Below, in pieces: positions 16,230-25,127 of a stretch of DNA of 64,000 bases. The DNA is taken from contig NZ_JABFHO010000001.1 in NCBI RefSeq assembly GCF_013404085.1, positions 744,001-808,000 of the forward strand, in the 5' to 3' direction. The notes beneath the pieces are model-generated. The model saw only the letters and a list, made by a program, of their open reading frames with translations. It was not told the DNA's origin and did no database searches. This stretch comes from Winogradskyella helgolandensis (GTDB lineage: Bacteria; Bacteroidota; Bacteroidia; Flavobacteriales; Flavobacteriaceae). Made by a program: the position numbers and the translations under genes. The stretch's first letter is position 1, and each line of letters opens with the position of its first letter.

Positions 16230-18935
16230 TTAATCTACTATAATTTTCTTAGTCACTTTTTGTGATCCATCCATAATAGTTAACAAATACACTCCAGATT
16301 GTGCATTATTAAGCTGAATCGTTTCGTCAAACCTACTAACGTTATTGTAGTTTTTAGTATAAATAGATCTCCCTCTAATATCATAAACAGCGACAGAGAT
16401 ATCTTCACCTGATTTTGGATTAAAATGAATATTAAACTCCCCGTTATTAGGATTTGGATAGATGCTTAATTGATCTAGTTCGTTATCTTGAACAGATAAT
16501 ACCGCTTCGACAGAATTTTCACAAACCTCAATCGTTACTGAATTTATTGAACTAACAGTACCATTCACTGTACTGTCAAAAATATAGAATACCCAATCTC
16601 CTTGAGAATTTGTACCATCTACAACAGATAAGGCATCTTCTGAAACAACACTGTCTCCGTTACTTAATGTTGAACAATTAATCGCACCACCTTCATCGTC
16701 AAAAACAAAATTTGGATTAGCACTACCTGAACATTCTTGAGATGCTAATCTTACTAGAAATGCACCTGAATATTCTGGATGTCTAAAACCATATAATAAA
16801 TCACCGCTATTTGGGTGCGTAATATCTACAGAGATATTTGCATCAGTCATTGTTAATGCAGCTGGAATATTTAAAGTATACCCACTATAACCAGTATCAC
16901 TTTCTGGCACCGTTAAACCACCGAAATCAAAATTATAACTTTCACAAACATCTACAGCTTCATAAATATAATTACCGATGGCGAAAAAAGACGTGTTAAG
17001 ATTAAAAAAGATATTTCCAGAACCTTCGACCATTATCCTACATTTTGCTCCGCTTACATTAGGTACAACAATCTGGTGAGAGCCGTCATTTGGAACATTA
17101 GTAGCTAAAAAAGTATCATAGGTTAAACCTTCGTCTGTAGAAAGACGAATGTTAACATTGGCTGTATTAACTCCGTTACCAGTTGTACCAGCAACATTCC
17201 AAGTTATGGTTTCTGTTTCACCGGGTGTCCAAACTATTTGATCCGCAGTTTGTGATGTTACTGTAAACGGACCTGCTGCTGCAATATTATTAATGGTCAT
17301 TTGATCTGAATCTGTTTGACCTCCTCTAGCATCATTATCTCTTACAGTTAATGCAAAAGTCATACTTCTATTAACACTTGATAATTTTTCCCATGTAGTA
17401 GATGTCCCGCCATTGTTTAAAACGTCTGCGAGTCTTGGCACATATCTAATTGGGTTTTCAGTGCCTTCAAATGACCTTACTAAAGGACCTGAAAAAGCTG
17501 TTTCAGTTGGCAGACCTGCTGATCCTAAATCATATTGTTCCCATGTGTATGTTAATGTTTCCATTCCATCATCATCGGTAGAACCATCTCCATTTAATTT
17601 ATAAGGAGTGCCTTGAGGTATGGTATAATTAGAGCCTGCATTTGCAACTGGTTCTGTGTTTCCTGTAGATGTTCTATTTACAGGACATGCACCAGTGCTA
17701 GTTACATGACTCCAGATTCGGTTAATACTATTCTGGTGGAAATAAGCATCACTACCAACTTGAATATTATCAGAACCACAGATACCTGCATAAGCCATAA
17801 TTGTTGTACCACTGCCTGGCTCGTAGGCATTTGAAGCGGATCTGTTTCCACCTGCGCAATTACCCACAGTTCCATTAAAAGTATGTGGTGCTCCGAATTG
17901 ATGACCTAATTCATGTGCAACAAAATCTATATCAAAAGCATCACCGATAGGTTGTGTAACTCCTGTAACCCCTCGTGCTTTAAAGTTAGTATTACATGTT
18001 ACACCCTGAGAAGCTAATCCACCTGCTCCTGTACTAAAGGTGTGACCAATATCATAGTTACTAGACCCAATAACCGAATTAATCACACTTTGACTTTGAC
18101 CAATAAGAATAGACTCATTATCATTAGAAAATGGATCATCGTCGCCATCTGTATATATGATACTCGAGTTATTGGCAATTAAGGTTAAAGTAATTGATAA
18201 ATCACGCTCATAAACACTATTAACTCTAGTTAACGTTACAACTATTGCAGCCATAGCATCAGCAACCGTTCCTCCATGAAATTGCGTATATTCTCCTGTA
18301 CACGCAACTGCAATACGATAATTTCTTAACGTTCCATCATTTGCATTTTTTGATGGAGGAGCTTCAAAGCTCGTCGTATCAAGAAGCGGATCATCTATAA
18401 CACCACATTCAAATTCAAAATTTCTATCGGATAAATCTCTTTTAGAATAAACAGTGTAGATATCTCCCTCTTTAGAGAATGGATCAATAAATTGAGTACC
18501 ATGAGATGTTCCTAAAATAATGGCATGAAACCCTTTAGAAGTCATACTAAATCTTATTATCTCAGTAGGATTATCAACACCTTGGCCAGCATAAGTTTTC
18601 ATATCTGGAAACTGTGCTTGAAGTTCTGATTCCATTATTGAAGCTTCAAATATTTGAAACTGTTTTAATTTACCTTCTGAATCAGGAATAGAAATAATAG
18701 TATTTCCTGGATTTTTTCTATCTCCAATATTTTGAAGTTCCACTTTTAATTGTTCAATATTTAGTTGGAAAAACTTTTCGGATTTAAGTTGAATTTTTCT
18801 TACAACTTGTTCGAATTGTTGAGCTTTCTGAGCATTAATACTCGTCCATAATTCACTCGAATTTTGACCTTGACTGGACATTGAAAAAAACACAATGATA
18901 ATTGTGCTGATTTTTAAAACGTAATTCTTAAGCAT
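16230..18935 (-). CDS. Secreted reprolysin-like (M12B-type) zinc metalloprotease with T9SS sorting domain
   Basis: A 901-residue secreted protease. Signal peptide about residues 1-23; a prodomain to about 200; a metzincin catalytic domain with HELGHQFGAPH (H341, E342, H345, H351); an Ig/Fn-like stretch (about 430-660); a P-domain-like jelly roll around 665-810 (ITHPNSGDLLYGFRHPEYSG); and a type A T9SS C-terminal domain (about 825-901: LSIYPNPNNGEFNIHF to KKIIVD). It should cross the inner membrane by Sec and the outer membrane by the type IX system, and degrade extracellular protein. It has its own terminator. Confidence 0.9.
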   Translation of the reverse strand: MLKNYVLKISTIIIVFFSMSSQGQNSSELWTSINAQKAQQFEQVVRKIQLKSEKFFQLNIEQLKVELQNIGDRKNPGNTIISIPDSEGKLKQFQIFEASIMESELQAQFPDMKTYAGQGVDNPTEIIRFSMTSKGFHAIILGTSHGTQFIDPFSKEGDIYTVYSKRDLSDRNFEFECGVIDDPLLDTTSFEAPPSKNANDGTLRNYRIAVACTGEYTQFHGGTVADAMAAIVVTLTRVNSVYERDLSITLTLIANNSSIIYTDGDDDPFSNDNESILIGQSQSVINSVIGSSNYDIGHTFSTGAGGLASQGVTCNTNFKARGVTGVTQPIGDAFDIDFVAHELGHQFGAPHTFNGTVGNCAGGNRSASNAYEPGSGTTIMAYAGICGSDNIQVGSDAYFHQNSINRIWSHVTSTGACPVNRTSTGNTEPVANAGSNYTIPQGTPYKLNGDGSTDDDGMETLTYTWEQYDLGSAGLPTETAFSGPLVRSFEGTENPIRYVPRLADVLNNGGTSTTWEKLSSVNRSMTFALTVRDNDARGGQTDSDQMTINNIAAAGPFTVTSQTADQIVWTPGETETITWNVAGTTGNGVNTANVNIRLSTDEGLTYDTFLATNVPNDGSHQIVVPNVSGAKCRIMVEGSGNIFFNLNTSFFAIGNYIYEAVDVCESYNFDFGGLTVPESDTGYSGYTLNIPAALTMTDANISVDITHPNSGDLLYGFRHPEYSGAFLVRLASQECSGSANPNFVFDDEGGAINCSTLSNGDSVVSEDALSVVDGTNSQGDWVFYIFDSTVNGTVSSINSVTIEVCENSVEAVLSVQDNELDQLSIYPNPNNGEFNIHFNPKSGEDISVAVYDIRGRSIYTKNYNNVSRFDETIQLNNAQSGVYLLTIMDGSQKVTKKIIVD

Positions 18936-19034
18936 AATTTCTTTTTTTTATAGCTTATAAAGTTAAGCTATTTATATTTAAAAGCCCGTTACCCCATAAA
19001 AACACTATATACTTTAATATTCTACTTGAAACAA

Positions 19035-19062
19035 AAAACCCAAACGTAAACGTTTGGGTTTT
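19035..19062 (-). terminator. Intrinsic terminator after accC
   Basis: Perfect stem AAAACCCAAACG / CGTTTGGGTTTT around a TAAA loop, 4 nt after the accC stop. Confidence 0.9.
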
Positions 19063-19065
19063 AAT

Positions 19066-20418
19066 CTATTCTTCAATCTGTTTTTCTAACTTAAAGTCTT
19101 CCATGAATTTAGTAGTATAGTTCCCTGCTAAATACTCTGGATGATCCATTAGTTGTCTATGAAAAGGGATGGTAGTTTTTATACCTTCAATCACAAATTC
19201 ATCTAATGCACGCTTCATTTTATTAATCGCTTCTTCTCTTGTTTGCGCTGTTGTGATTAACTTAGCAATCATAGAATCGTAATTTGGAGGAATACTATAA
19301 CCTGCATAAACATGCGTATCTAAACGAACTCCATGTCCGCCTGGTGCATGTAGCGTTGTAATTCTACCTGGTGACGGCCTAAAATCATTGAAAGGATCTT
19401 CGGCATTAATTCTGCACTCAATAGAATGTAAGTTTGGCGTATAGTTTTTACCAGAAATTGGTACTCCTGCTGCTACCAATATTTGCTCACGAATCAAATC
19501 GAAATCAATAACTTGTTCTGTTATTGGGTGTTCAACTTGGATACGTGTATTCATTTCCATAAAATAGAAGTTACGGTGCTTATCTACCAAAAACTCTACT
19601 GTTCCTGCTCCTTCATATTTAATGAACTCCGCAGCTTTTACGGCCGCTTTACCCATTTTAGTTCTCAATTTATCTGTCATAAACGGAGAAGGCACTTCTT
19701 CTGTTAACTTTTGATGACGTCTTTGGATTGAGCAATCGCGTTCTGATAAATGACATGCTTTTCCGCGTGAATCACCAACGATTTGTATTTCAATATGGCG
19801 TGGCTCTTCAATGAGTTTCTCCATATACATATCATCATTTCCAAAAGCTGCTTTAGATTCTGAACGCGCAGATTCCCATGCATTTTGGAGATCTTCAGCT
19901 TTCCAAACAGCTCTCATTCCTTTTCCTCCACCGCCTGCAGAAGCTTTAAGCATTACAGGATATCCTGTTTCTTTAGCGACTTTCACACAGTCTTCAAAAG
20001 TTTCAATAACTCCTTCACTACCTGGCACACATGGCACACCAGCAGCTTTCATGGTTGCTTTTGCATTGGCTTTGTCACCCATTCGGTTAATCATCTCTTC
20101 AGATGCACCTATGAATTTTATACCATGCTCTTCACATATTTTTGAGAACTTAGCATTTTCAGATAGGAATCCATAACCCGGATGAATAGCATCTGCATTT
20201 GTAATTTCTGCAGCTGCAATAATATTTGATATTTTAAGATAGGATTCACTACTTGGAGGTGGTCCAATACAAACAGCTTCATCAGCAAACTTTACATGAA
20301 GACTTTCAGCATCTGCTGTAGAATATACAGCTACCGTTCGTATACCCATTTCTTTACAGGTTCTAATAACTCTAAGCGCTATTTCACCTCTATTGGCAAT
20401 CAGTATTTTTTTAAACAT
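19066..20418 (-). CDS. accC: Acetyl-CoA carboxylase, biotin carboxylase subunit
   Basis: A 450-residue ATP-grasp carboxylase with the N-terminal [21 protein letters not shown], the glycine-rich ATP loop [14 protein letters not shown], catalytic segment [15 protein letters not shown] and [16 protein letters not shown]. It carboxylates the biotin on AccB at the expense of ATP and bicarbonate, the first half-reaction of malonyl-CoA synthesis. It follows accB by 75 nt and ends in a strong terminator, closing the fabH-accB-accC run. Confidence 0.96.
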   Translation of the reverse strand: MFKKILIANRGEIALRVIRTCKEMGIRTVAVYSTADAESLHVKFADEAVCIGPPPSSESYLKISNIIAAAEITNADAIHPGYGFLSENAKFSKICEEHGIKFIGASEEMINRMGDKANAKATMKAAGVPCVPGSEGVIETFEDCVKVAKETGYPVMLKASAGGGGKGMRAVWKAEDLQNAWESARSESKAAFGNDDMYMEKLIEEPRHIEIQIVGDSRGKACHLSERDCSIQRRHQKLTEEVPSPFMTDKLRTKMGKAAVKAAEFIKYEGAGTVEFLVDKHRNFYFMEMNTRIQVEHPITEQVIDFDLIREQILVAAGVPISGKNYTPNLHSIECRINAEDPFNDFRPSPGRITTLHAPGGHGVRLDTHVYAGYSIPPNYDSMIAKLITTAQTREEAINKMKRALDEFVIEGIKTTIPFHRQLMDHPEYLAGNYTTKFMEDFKLEKQIEE

Positions 20419-20493
20419 AACTTTTAGGTATTTAAAATTTCAAATTCCAAATTTCTACATATGAGAAATTAATCTTTGGAATTTTAAATCGGG

Positions 20494-20970
20494 TTATGAT
20501 GGATCTACCAAGAATAATGGCTGATCGAATTCTACTGGTGATGAATCATCAACAAGTACTTTAACAATTTTACCAGAAATCTCTGATTCAATCTCGTTAA
20601 ATAATTTCATAGCTTCGATGACACAAAGTACATCTCCTTCTTTAATATCTGTACCAACCTCAACAAAAACGGGTTTGTCTGGAGAAGGCTTTCGATAAAA
20701 TGTACCTATTATTGGAGATTTTATTGTAATATATTTTGAATCTTCAGTTGCAGCTGCTGGTGCAGCTTCTTGTGCAGGTGCAGCAGCTTGTGCTGGTATA
20801 TGCTGTTGCATTACTGGAGCTGCTTGCATTGGCATTTGTTGTACAATTGTGGTATCGCTTTCTGAACCAGTTCTAATGGTGATTTTAATATCATCCATTT
20901 CTAACTTAACTTCGCTTGCCCCAGATTTGGCAACAAATTTAATTAAGTTCTGAATTTCTTTTATATCCAT
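20494..20970 (-). CDS. accB: Acetyl-CoA carboxylase biotin carboxyl carrier protein
   Basis: A 158-residue BCCP with an N-terminal dimerisation region, an Ala/Pro/Gln-rich linker (about residues 45-76) and a C-terminal biotinyl domain with the biotin attachment site EAMKLFNEIE (K122). It carries the carboxyl group from AccC to the carboxyltransferase. It is 32 nt after fabH and upstream of accC on the same strand. The Ala-Pro linker is typical of the family. Confidence 0.96.
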   Translation of the reverse strand: MDIKEIQNLIKFVAKSGASEVKLEMDDIKITIRTGSESDTTIVQQMPMQAAPVMQQHIPAQAAAPAQEAAPAAATEDSKYITIKSPIIGTFYRKPSPDKPVFVEVGTDIKEGDVLCVIEAMKLFNEIESEISGKIVKVLVDDSSPVEFDQPLFLVDPS

Positions 20971-21002
20971 AATTTTAGATATTTTGATTAGTTAGTTTTT
21001 AG

Positions 21003-21998
21003 TTAGGAATTATAAGCCCACTTAAGATAAATTGAGCCCCAAGTAAATCCGCCACCAAAGGCAGCAAATATAATTTTATCACCTTTTTTAAGTTGTGATT
21101 CGTAATCAAACAATAATAATGGCAACGTTGCAGAAGTTGTGTTACCATACCTCTGAATGTTCATCATTACTTTATCTTCTTCTAATTCAATTCTATTAGC
21201 CGTAGCATCAATAATACGCTTATTGGCTTGGTGTGCTGCTAACCATGAGATATCATCGTTTGTAAGATCATTTCTCTTCATAATCTTCTCTGCGACATCT
21301 GCCATGTTAAAAACAGCATTTTTAAATACTGTTTTTCCATCTTGAAAAACATAATGTTTGCCTTCGTTAAAAGTATCTTCGGTGATAGGATATGAAGACC
21401 CTCCGTAAGTGGCTTGTAAAAAATCTCTTCCGTCACCATTACTTCTAAGTAATTCATCTTGTAAACCTAATCCTTCTTCATTAGGTTCAAAAAGTACAGC
21501 TCCTGCACCATCACCAAAGATGATACACGTTGCTCTGTCTTTATAATTTATGAATGATGAATTTTTATCGGCTCCTATTAAAAGAATTTTTTTATAGCGT
21601 CCTGCTTCAATATATGCTGTTGCTGTAGACATTCCGAAAAGAAAACTAGAACATGCAGCTTCCAAATCGTACGAAAACGCATTTACGGCTCCAATTTGTG
21701 TTGCTGTATAGGCAGCTGTTGATGCCGCTTTCATATCTGGTGATGCCGTACAAACAATAACCAATTCAATCTCTTTTGGGTCTAATCCTGTTTTTTGAAT
21801 TAGATCTTCAGCCGCTTTTATGGCTAAAAACGATGTACCTTTTCCATCCTCTTTAAGAATGCGACGTTCTTTAATACCAGTTCTTGAAGTGATCCACTCA
21901 TCATTGGTTTCAACCATTGTTTCGAGGATTTTGTTCGTTAAAACATATTCAGGAACGTAGCCTCCGACAGCTGTAATTGCCGCTGTGATTTTACTCAT
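21003..21998 (-). CDS. fabH: 3-oxoacyl-ACP synthase III (KAS III)
   Basis: A 331-residue thiolase-fold enzyme with active-site C116 in DLEAACSSFLFG, His in WLAAHQANKRII and Asn in QRYGNTTSATLPLLL, the Cys-His-Asn triad of FabH. It condenses acetyl- or branched acyl-CoA with malonyl-ACP to begin fatty acid synthesis, and in Flavobacteria probably sets iso-branched chains. It lies between rpmF and accB. plsX, often between rpmF and fabH in other bacteria, is absent here. Confidence 0.95.
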   Translation of the reverse strand: MSKITAAITAVGGYVPEYVLTNKILETMVETNDEWITSRTGIKERRILKEDGKGTSFLAIKAAEDLIQKTGLDPKEIELVIVCTASPDMKAASTAAYTATQIGAVNAFSYDLEAACSSFLFGMSTATAYIEAGRYKKILLIGADKNSSFINYKDRATCIIFGDGAGAVLFEPNEEGLGLQDELLRSNGDGRDFLQATYGGSSYPITEDTFNEGKHYVFQDGKTVFKNAVFNMADVAEKIMKRNDLTNDDISWLAAHQANKRIIDATANRIELEEDKVMMNIQRYGNTTSATLPLLLFDYESQLKKGDKIIFAAFGGGFTWGSIYLKWAYNS

Positions 21999-22132
21999 TA
22001 TTAGCTTTTAGATTAATTAAAAGTATGAAAAATTGACAAAAAATGTAGTGTTTCATTCAATTTTCCTCGTTTTTTGGCAAATAGTAACGCAAAGTAAGTG
22101 GTTTTTGCTGTATTGAAAAAATAATAACAAAA

Positions 22133-22156
22133 AAAACGCTCACATAGGAGCGTTTT
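22133..22156 (-). terminator. Intrinsic terminator after rpmF
   Basis: Stem AAAACGCTC / GAGCGTTTT with loop ACATAG and flanking A/T run, 20 nt after the rpmF stop. It suggests fabH-accB-accC has its own promoter in the 135 nt between this hairpin and fabH. Confidence 0.8.
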
Positions 22157-22176
22157 CTTGTATGCACGCATAGTAC

Positions 22177-22380
22177 TTATGCTGCGTTTTCTTCTTCAAC
22201 AGAGTTGTCAATAAGGACTTGACCTCTGTAATATAGTTTACCTTCGAACCAATGTGCTCTATGGTATAAATGTGGCTCACCAGTTGTTGGGCAAGTTGCT
22301 ATTTGAGGTACAGAAGCTTTATAATGTGTTCTTCTTTTATCTCTTCTTGTTTTCGATATTTTACGCTTTGGATGTGCCAT
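22177..22380 (-). CDS. rpmF: 50S ribosomal protein L32
   Basis: A 67-residue basic protein beginning [20 protein letters not shown], the universal L32 start, then [17 protein letters not shown]. Only one cysteine (C30) is present, so the four-Cys zinc ribbon of some L32 proteins is missing. It starts 8 nt after the DUF177 gene, the common yceD-rpmF pair. Confidence 0.96.
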   Translation of the reverse strand: MAHPKRKISKTRRDKRRTHYKASVPQIATCPTTGEPHLYHRAHWFEGKLYYRGQVLIDNSVEEENAA

Positions 22381-22388
22381 TTTAAATG

Positions 22389-22928
22389 TTATTTATCCGT
22401 TAATAGTTTTTTTAAATTATTCCAACGAGGATCAATATCCTCTGATGATTTTACTTTATGGTCCTCACTAGGACTTAATTCTTCTAATTTTGAAAGTATG
22501 TCTGATTGTAATGTACCATCTTCAATACCTGGATGAATTCTTTTAATAGGAACTGCTAAAATTATCAGCTCATATATATATTGTGCTACATTAATTTCAT
22601 ATTCGCCATGAGGTATAATTAAGATATCTTCATTATCATCGTTATACTCATTTCCAAACTTAACTACTAATTTAAAATCGTCGTTGATCGCTTGGTCATA
22701 AGGCTCATTCGTAATATCGCAATTCAAATTTATTGAACCTTTAGCCGAAAAATACAACTCTAAAAGGGTTGATCTTTTCTCGAATTCTAGGTCAATTTTA
22801 ACATCAACTGCATTATATTCATCAAATTCAAAATGCTTAAAGAACGTATTATCAATTTGAAAATCAAAATGATGCATTCCTATCTTTAAACCTACAAAAG
22901 GGATCGTATAAGATTTTAATGCCTTCAT
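22389..22928 (-). CDS. DUF177 (YceD-type) 23S rRNA accumulation protein
   Basis: The 179-residue product (start [11 protein letters not shown]; an alternative ATG 12 nt upstream adds MNVI) matches the DUF177/YceD family by its position directly before rpmF and by the conserved middle [15 protein letters not shown], the usual L-x-C-x-x-x-x-x-P segment, followed by [23 protein letters not shown]. Family members help 23S rRNA accumulate and are co-transcribed with L32. Only one Cys of the motif remains visible. The family call rests on context and this motif. Confidence 0.82.
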   Translation of the reverse strand: MKALKSYTIPFVGLKIGMHHFDFQIDNTFFKHFEFDEYNAVDVKIDLEFEKRSTLLELYFSAKGSINLNCDITNEPYDQAINDDFKLVVKFGNEYNDDNEDILIIPHGEYEINVAQYIYELIILAVPIKRIHPGIEDGTLQSDILSKLEELSPSEDHKVKSSEDIDPRWNNLKKLLTDK

Positions 22929-23007
22929 TATCACATTCAATTTGAGCGTGCAAATATATAACTTTTTCCTTATTTAAAGCCTAGATATCAACAAATTTTG
23001 TTTATAA

Positions 23008-24048
23008 CTATCGAGATCCCTTTTTTAAAGGGTTTTTACTGTAGTAATTATACTCCTCTCTGTGTCTAAAAATATCTATTGCTGTAACTATGGCTTGTTT
23101 CATGGAACTCTCATCAGCTATACCTTTTCCTGCTATTTCATATGCTGTACCATGATCTGGTGACGTTCTCACTTTATCTAGACCGGCTGTGTAATTAACC
23201 CCTTTCCCAAAAGCAATCGTTTTAAAAGGAATTAAGCCTTGATCGTGATAAGAAGCAATTATAGCATCGAAATTTCTATACGTGTTAGAGCCAAAAAAGC
23301 TATCAGCCGAATAAGGTCCGTAAACTAAAGTGCCTTCAGATTTTATTTTTTCTAAAGTGGGTTTTAAAATGGTATCATCTTCATTTCCTATAACTCCATT
23401 ATCACCTGCGTGTGGATTAATAGCTAAAACAGCAATTTTTGGTTTTCTAATTCCGAAGTCCTGCTTTAATGATTTTGTAACCGTTGCTATTTTCTCCTTA
23501 ATCAGATCTACTGTAATAGCATTGCTAGCATCTTTAAGCGGAACATGGTCTGTTAATAGCCCAACTCGCAACTCATCAGACACCATAAACATTAAACTTT
23601 TTCCATTTAAGGCTTTAGCTAAATAATCTGTATGACCTGGAAAGTTAAATGTTTCCGATTGAATATTATGTTTGTTTATAGGAGCAGTCACCAATACATC
23701 TATAGTTCCTGCTTTTAAAGCATTTGTAGCGGCTTCCAGAGATTTAATAGCGTATTCTCCTATTTTTTTGTCTTCTGTTCCGAATTCAATTTTTACAGGT
23801 TCGGTCCAAACATTAACCACATTAACTTTTCCATGAACTACTTTTTCTGGAGAATCAATACTGAAAAAATTAATTTTACTATTAAAATGAGTCTTAAAGA
23901 ATTGCATTGTTTTTGCCGAAGCAAAAATCACAGGAGTATTTAGCTCTAAAGATCTTGGATCTTCATAAGTTTTAATGACTATTTCTGCACCAATACCATT
24001 TAGGTCTCCAATAGAAATCCCTACAATTATCTTTTCGTCTTTTTTCAT
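23008..24048 (-). CDS. pdxA: 4-hydroxythreonine-4-phosphate dehydrogenase
   Basis: A 346-residue PdxA: N-terminal ISIGDLNGIGAEIVIKTYED, the metal-binding FPGHTDYLAKALNG and SYHDQGLIPFKTIAFGKGVNYTAGL segments, with conserved His in GHTDYLA and SYHDQG, then VRTSPDHGTAYEIAGKG. It oxidises 4-phosphohydroxy-L-threonine in the DXP-dependent pyridoxal phosphate route. It is divergent from ribE and upstream of the yceD-rpmF pair. Confidence 0.95.
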   Translation of the reverse strand: MKKDEKIIVGISIGDLNGIGAEIVIKTYEDPRSLELNTPVIFASAKTMQFFKTHFNSKINFFSIDSPEKVVHGKVNVVNVWTEPVKIEFGTEDKKIGEYAIKSLEAATNALKAGTIDVLVTAPINKHNIQSETFNFPGHTDYLAKALNGKSLMFMVSDELRVGLLTDHVPLKDASNAITVDLIKEKIATVTKSLKQDFGIRKPKIAVLAINPHAGDNGVIGNEDDTILKPTLEKIKSEGTLVYGPYSADSFFGSNTYRNFDAIIASYHDQGLIPFKTIAFGKGVNYTAGLDKVRTSPDHGTAYEIAGKGIADESSMKQAIVTAIDIFRHREEYNYYSKNPLKKGSR

Positions 24049-24058
24049 TTTTTGTCTT

Positions 24059-24066
24059 TAACTTTG
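24059..24066 (+). promoter_or_regulatory. -7 promoter element for ribE (TAACTTTG)
   Basis: Perfect TAnnTTTG match 33 nt before the ribE ATG; it slightly overlaps the region of the divergent pdxA promoter. Confidence 0.5.
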
Positions 24067-24072
24067 TAACTG

Positions 24073-24080
24073 CAAATTTA
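24073..24080 (-). promoter_or_regulatory. -7 promoter element for pdxA (TAAATTTG)
   Basis: Perfect TAnnTTTG match on the minus strand, 24 nt before the pdxA ATG. The ribE and pdxA promoters are back to back within 22 nt. Confidence 0.5.
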
Positions 24081-24099
24081 ACTAAATAAAGTACAAATT

Positions 24100-24690
24100 A
24101 TGTTCACAGGTATTATAGAAGATCTCGGTACAATCGAAAAAATAAATAGAGATGGAGGAAATCTTCATATTACAGTACAAACCTCTATAACAAATGAATT
24201 AAAAATTGATCAAAGTGTTGCTCATAATGGTGTGTGTTTAACTGTTGTTGACATTGAAGGAGATACATATACAGTTACAGCTATCCAAGAAACGCTTGAC
24301 AAAACCAATTTAGGATTTCTAAAAGAAAATGAATTTGTAAATATAGAACGTGCTATGAAACTTGGCGATCGCTTAGATGGCCATATTGTTCAAGGTCATG
24401 TGGATCAGATTGCTACTTGTGCAGATATTATTACAAAAGATGGCAGTTGGGTTTTTACTTTTGAATATGATAAGAGCCTAAACAATATCACAATTGAAAA
24501 AGGATCTATTACAGTAAATGGAGTGAGTTTAACGGTTGTGAATTCTCAATTGAATCGTTTCTCTGTAGCCATTATACCTTATACATTTAATCATACGACC
24601 TTAAAAACAATAAAAGTTGGTGATACAATAAATTTAGAGTTTGATGTTATCGGAAAATATGTAAAGCGTCTTAATGACCTAAGAAATTAA
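24100..24690 (+). CDS. ribE: Riboflavin synthase alpha subunit
   Basis: A 196-residue protein of two lumazine-binding repeats: MFTGIIEDLGTIEKI with SVAHNGVCLTVVDIEGD in the first half and GHIVQGHVDQIA with ITVNGVSLTVVNSQLN in the second. It dismutates two molecules of 6,7-dimethyl-8-ribityllumazine to riboflavin. Length is normal. Its end overlaps by 4 nt the convergent small membrane gene. In some naming schemes the gene is ribC. Confidence 0.95.
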   Translation: MFTGIIEDLGTIEKINRDGGNLHITVQTSITNELKIDQSVAHNGVCLTVVDIEGDTYTVTAIQETLDKTNLGFLKENEFVNIERAMKLGDRLDGHIVQGHVDQIATCADIITKDGSWVFTFEYDKSLNNITIEKGSITVNGVSLTVVNSQLNRFSVAIIPYTFNHTTLKTIKVGDTINLEFDVIGKYVKRLNDLRN

Positions 24691-24896
24691 GCGTCTTTAA
24701 TAGATAATTTATAAGATTTATAAATACCATAGCATAATGCAAGGGCAAATAAAACAACTATTCCTGTATCAATAGGAAGGCCAGGTGGTGACGGTGGTGC
24801 TGGAGGAGGAGGAACCGATCCTGTAGTTTCCTGAGCCATAGAAGCGAAACCTACAAAAAAAACTAAGATTGAGACAAACATATTTTTCTTATGCAT
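24687..24896 (-). CDS. Small secreted protein with Pro-rich, PID-CTERM-like sorting tail
   Basis: A 69-residue protein with a signal peptide (about 1-22, ending ASMAQ), a short Pro-rich stretch, the motif PGLPIDTG, one hydrophobic span (VVLFALALCYGIY) and a basic tail KSYKLSIKDA. The signal peptide, P-x-ID motif, membrane span and basic tail resemble the short PID-CTERM sorting-domain proteins that I recall from Bacteroidota annotations. Almost nothing lies between the signal peptide and the tail, so it may be little more than a sorting signal. No processing enzyme is encoded nearby. The gene is convergent with ribE (4-nt overlap). Confidence 0.65.
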   Translation of the reverse strand: MHKKNMFVSILVFFVGFASMAQETTGSVPPPPAPPSPPGLPIDTGIVVLFALALCYGIYKSYKLSIKDA

Positions 24897-25127
24897 TCTA
24901 TTAATTATGGTGTAAAAGTATTAAAAAAAATGAGCTGACAAAATTAAATTCATTAAAAACATCTTTAAACGGCAAATTTTATCGATAAAACGCATAAAAC
25001 GAGGTTAAGTTAGGGAAGTTACCTACATTTTTCATTATCATTCAATGCAAATATAATATTTAAATTATATAAACGATACACTGAATACGCTCAAATCACA
25101 AAATAAGCGTTTAACTGCCAATGGTTT

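Noticed and set aside
19811..20176. Open frames on the plus strand inside accC
   Set aside because: Antisense to a highly conserved biotin carboxylase; no start signals or family resemblance.
22389..22940. Using the upstream ATG (22940) for the DUF177 gene
   Set aside because: The inner ATG at 22928 gives [11 protein letters not shown], a start more like the family; the extra MNVI adds nothing recognisable.
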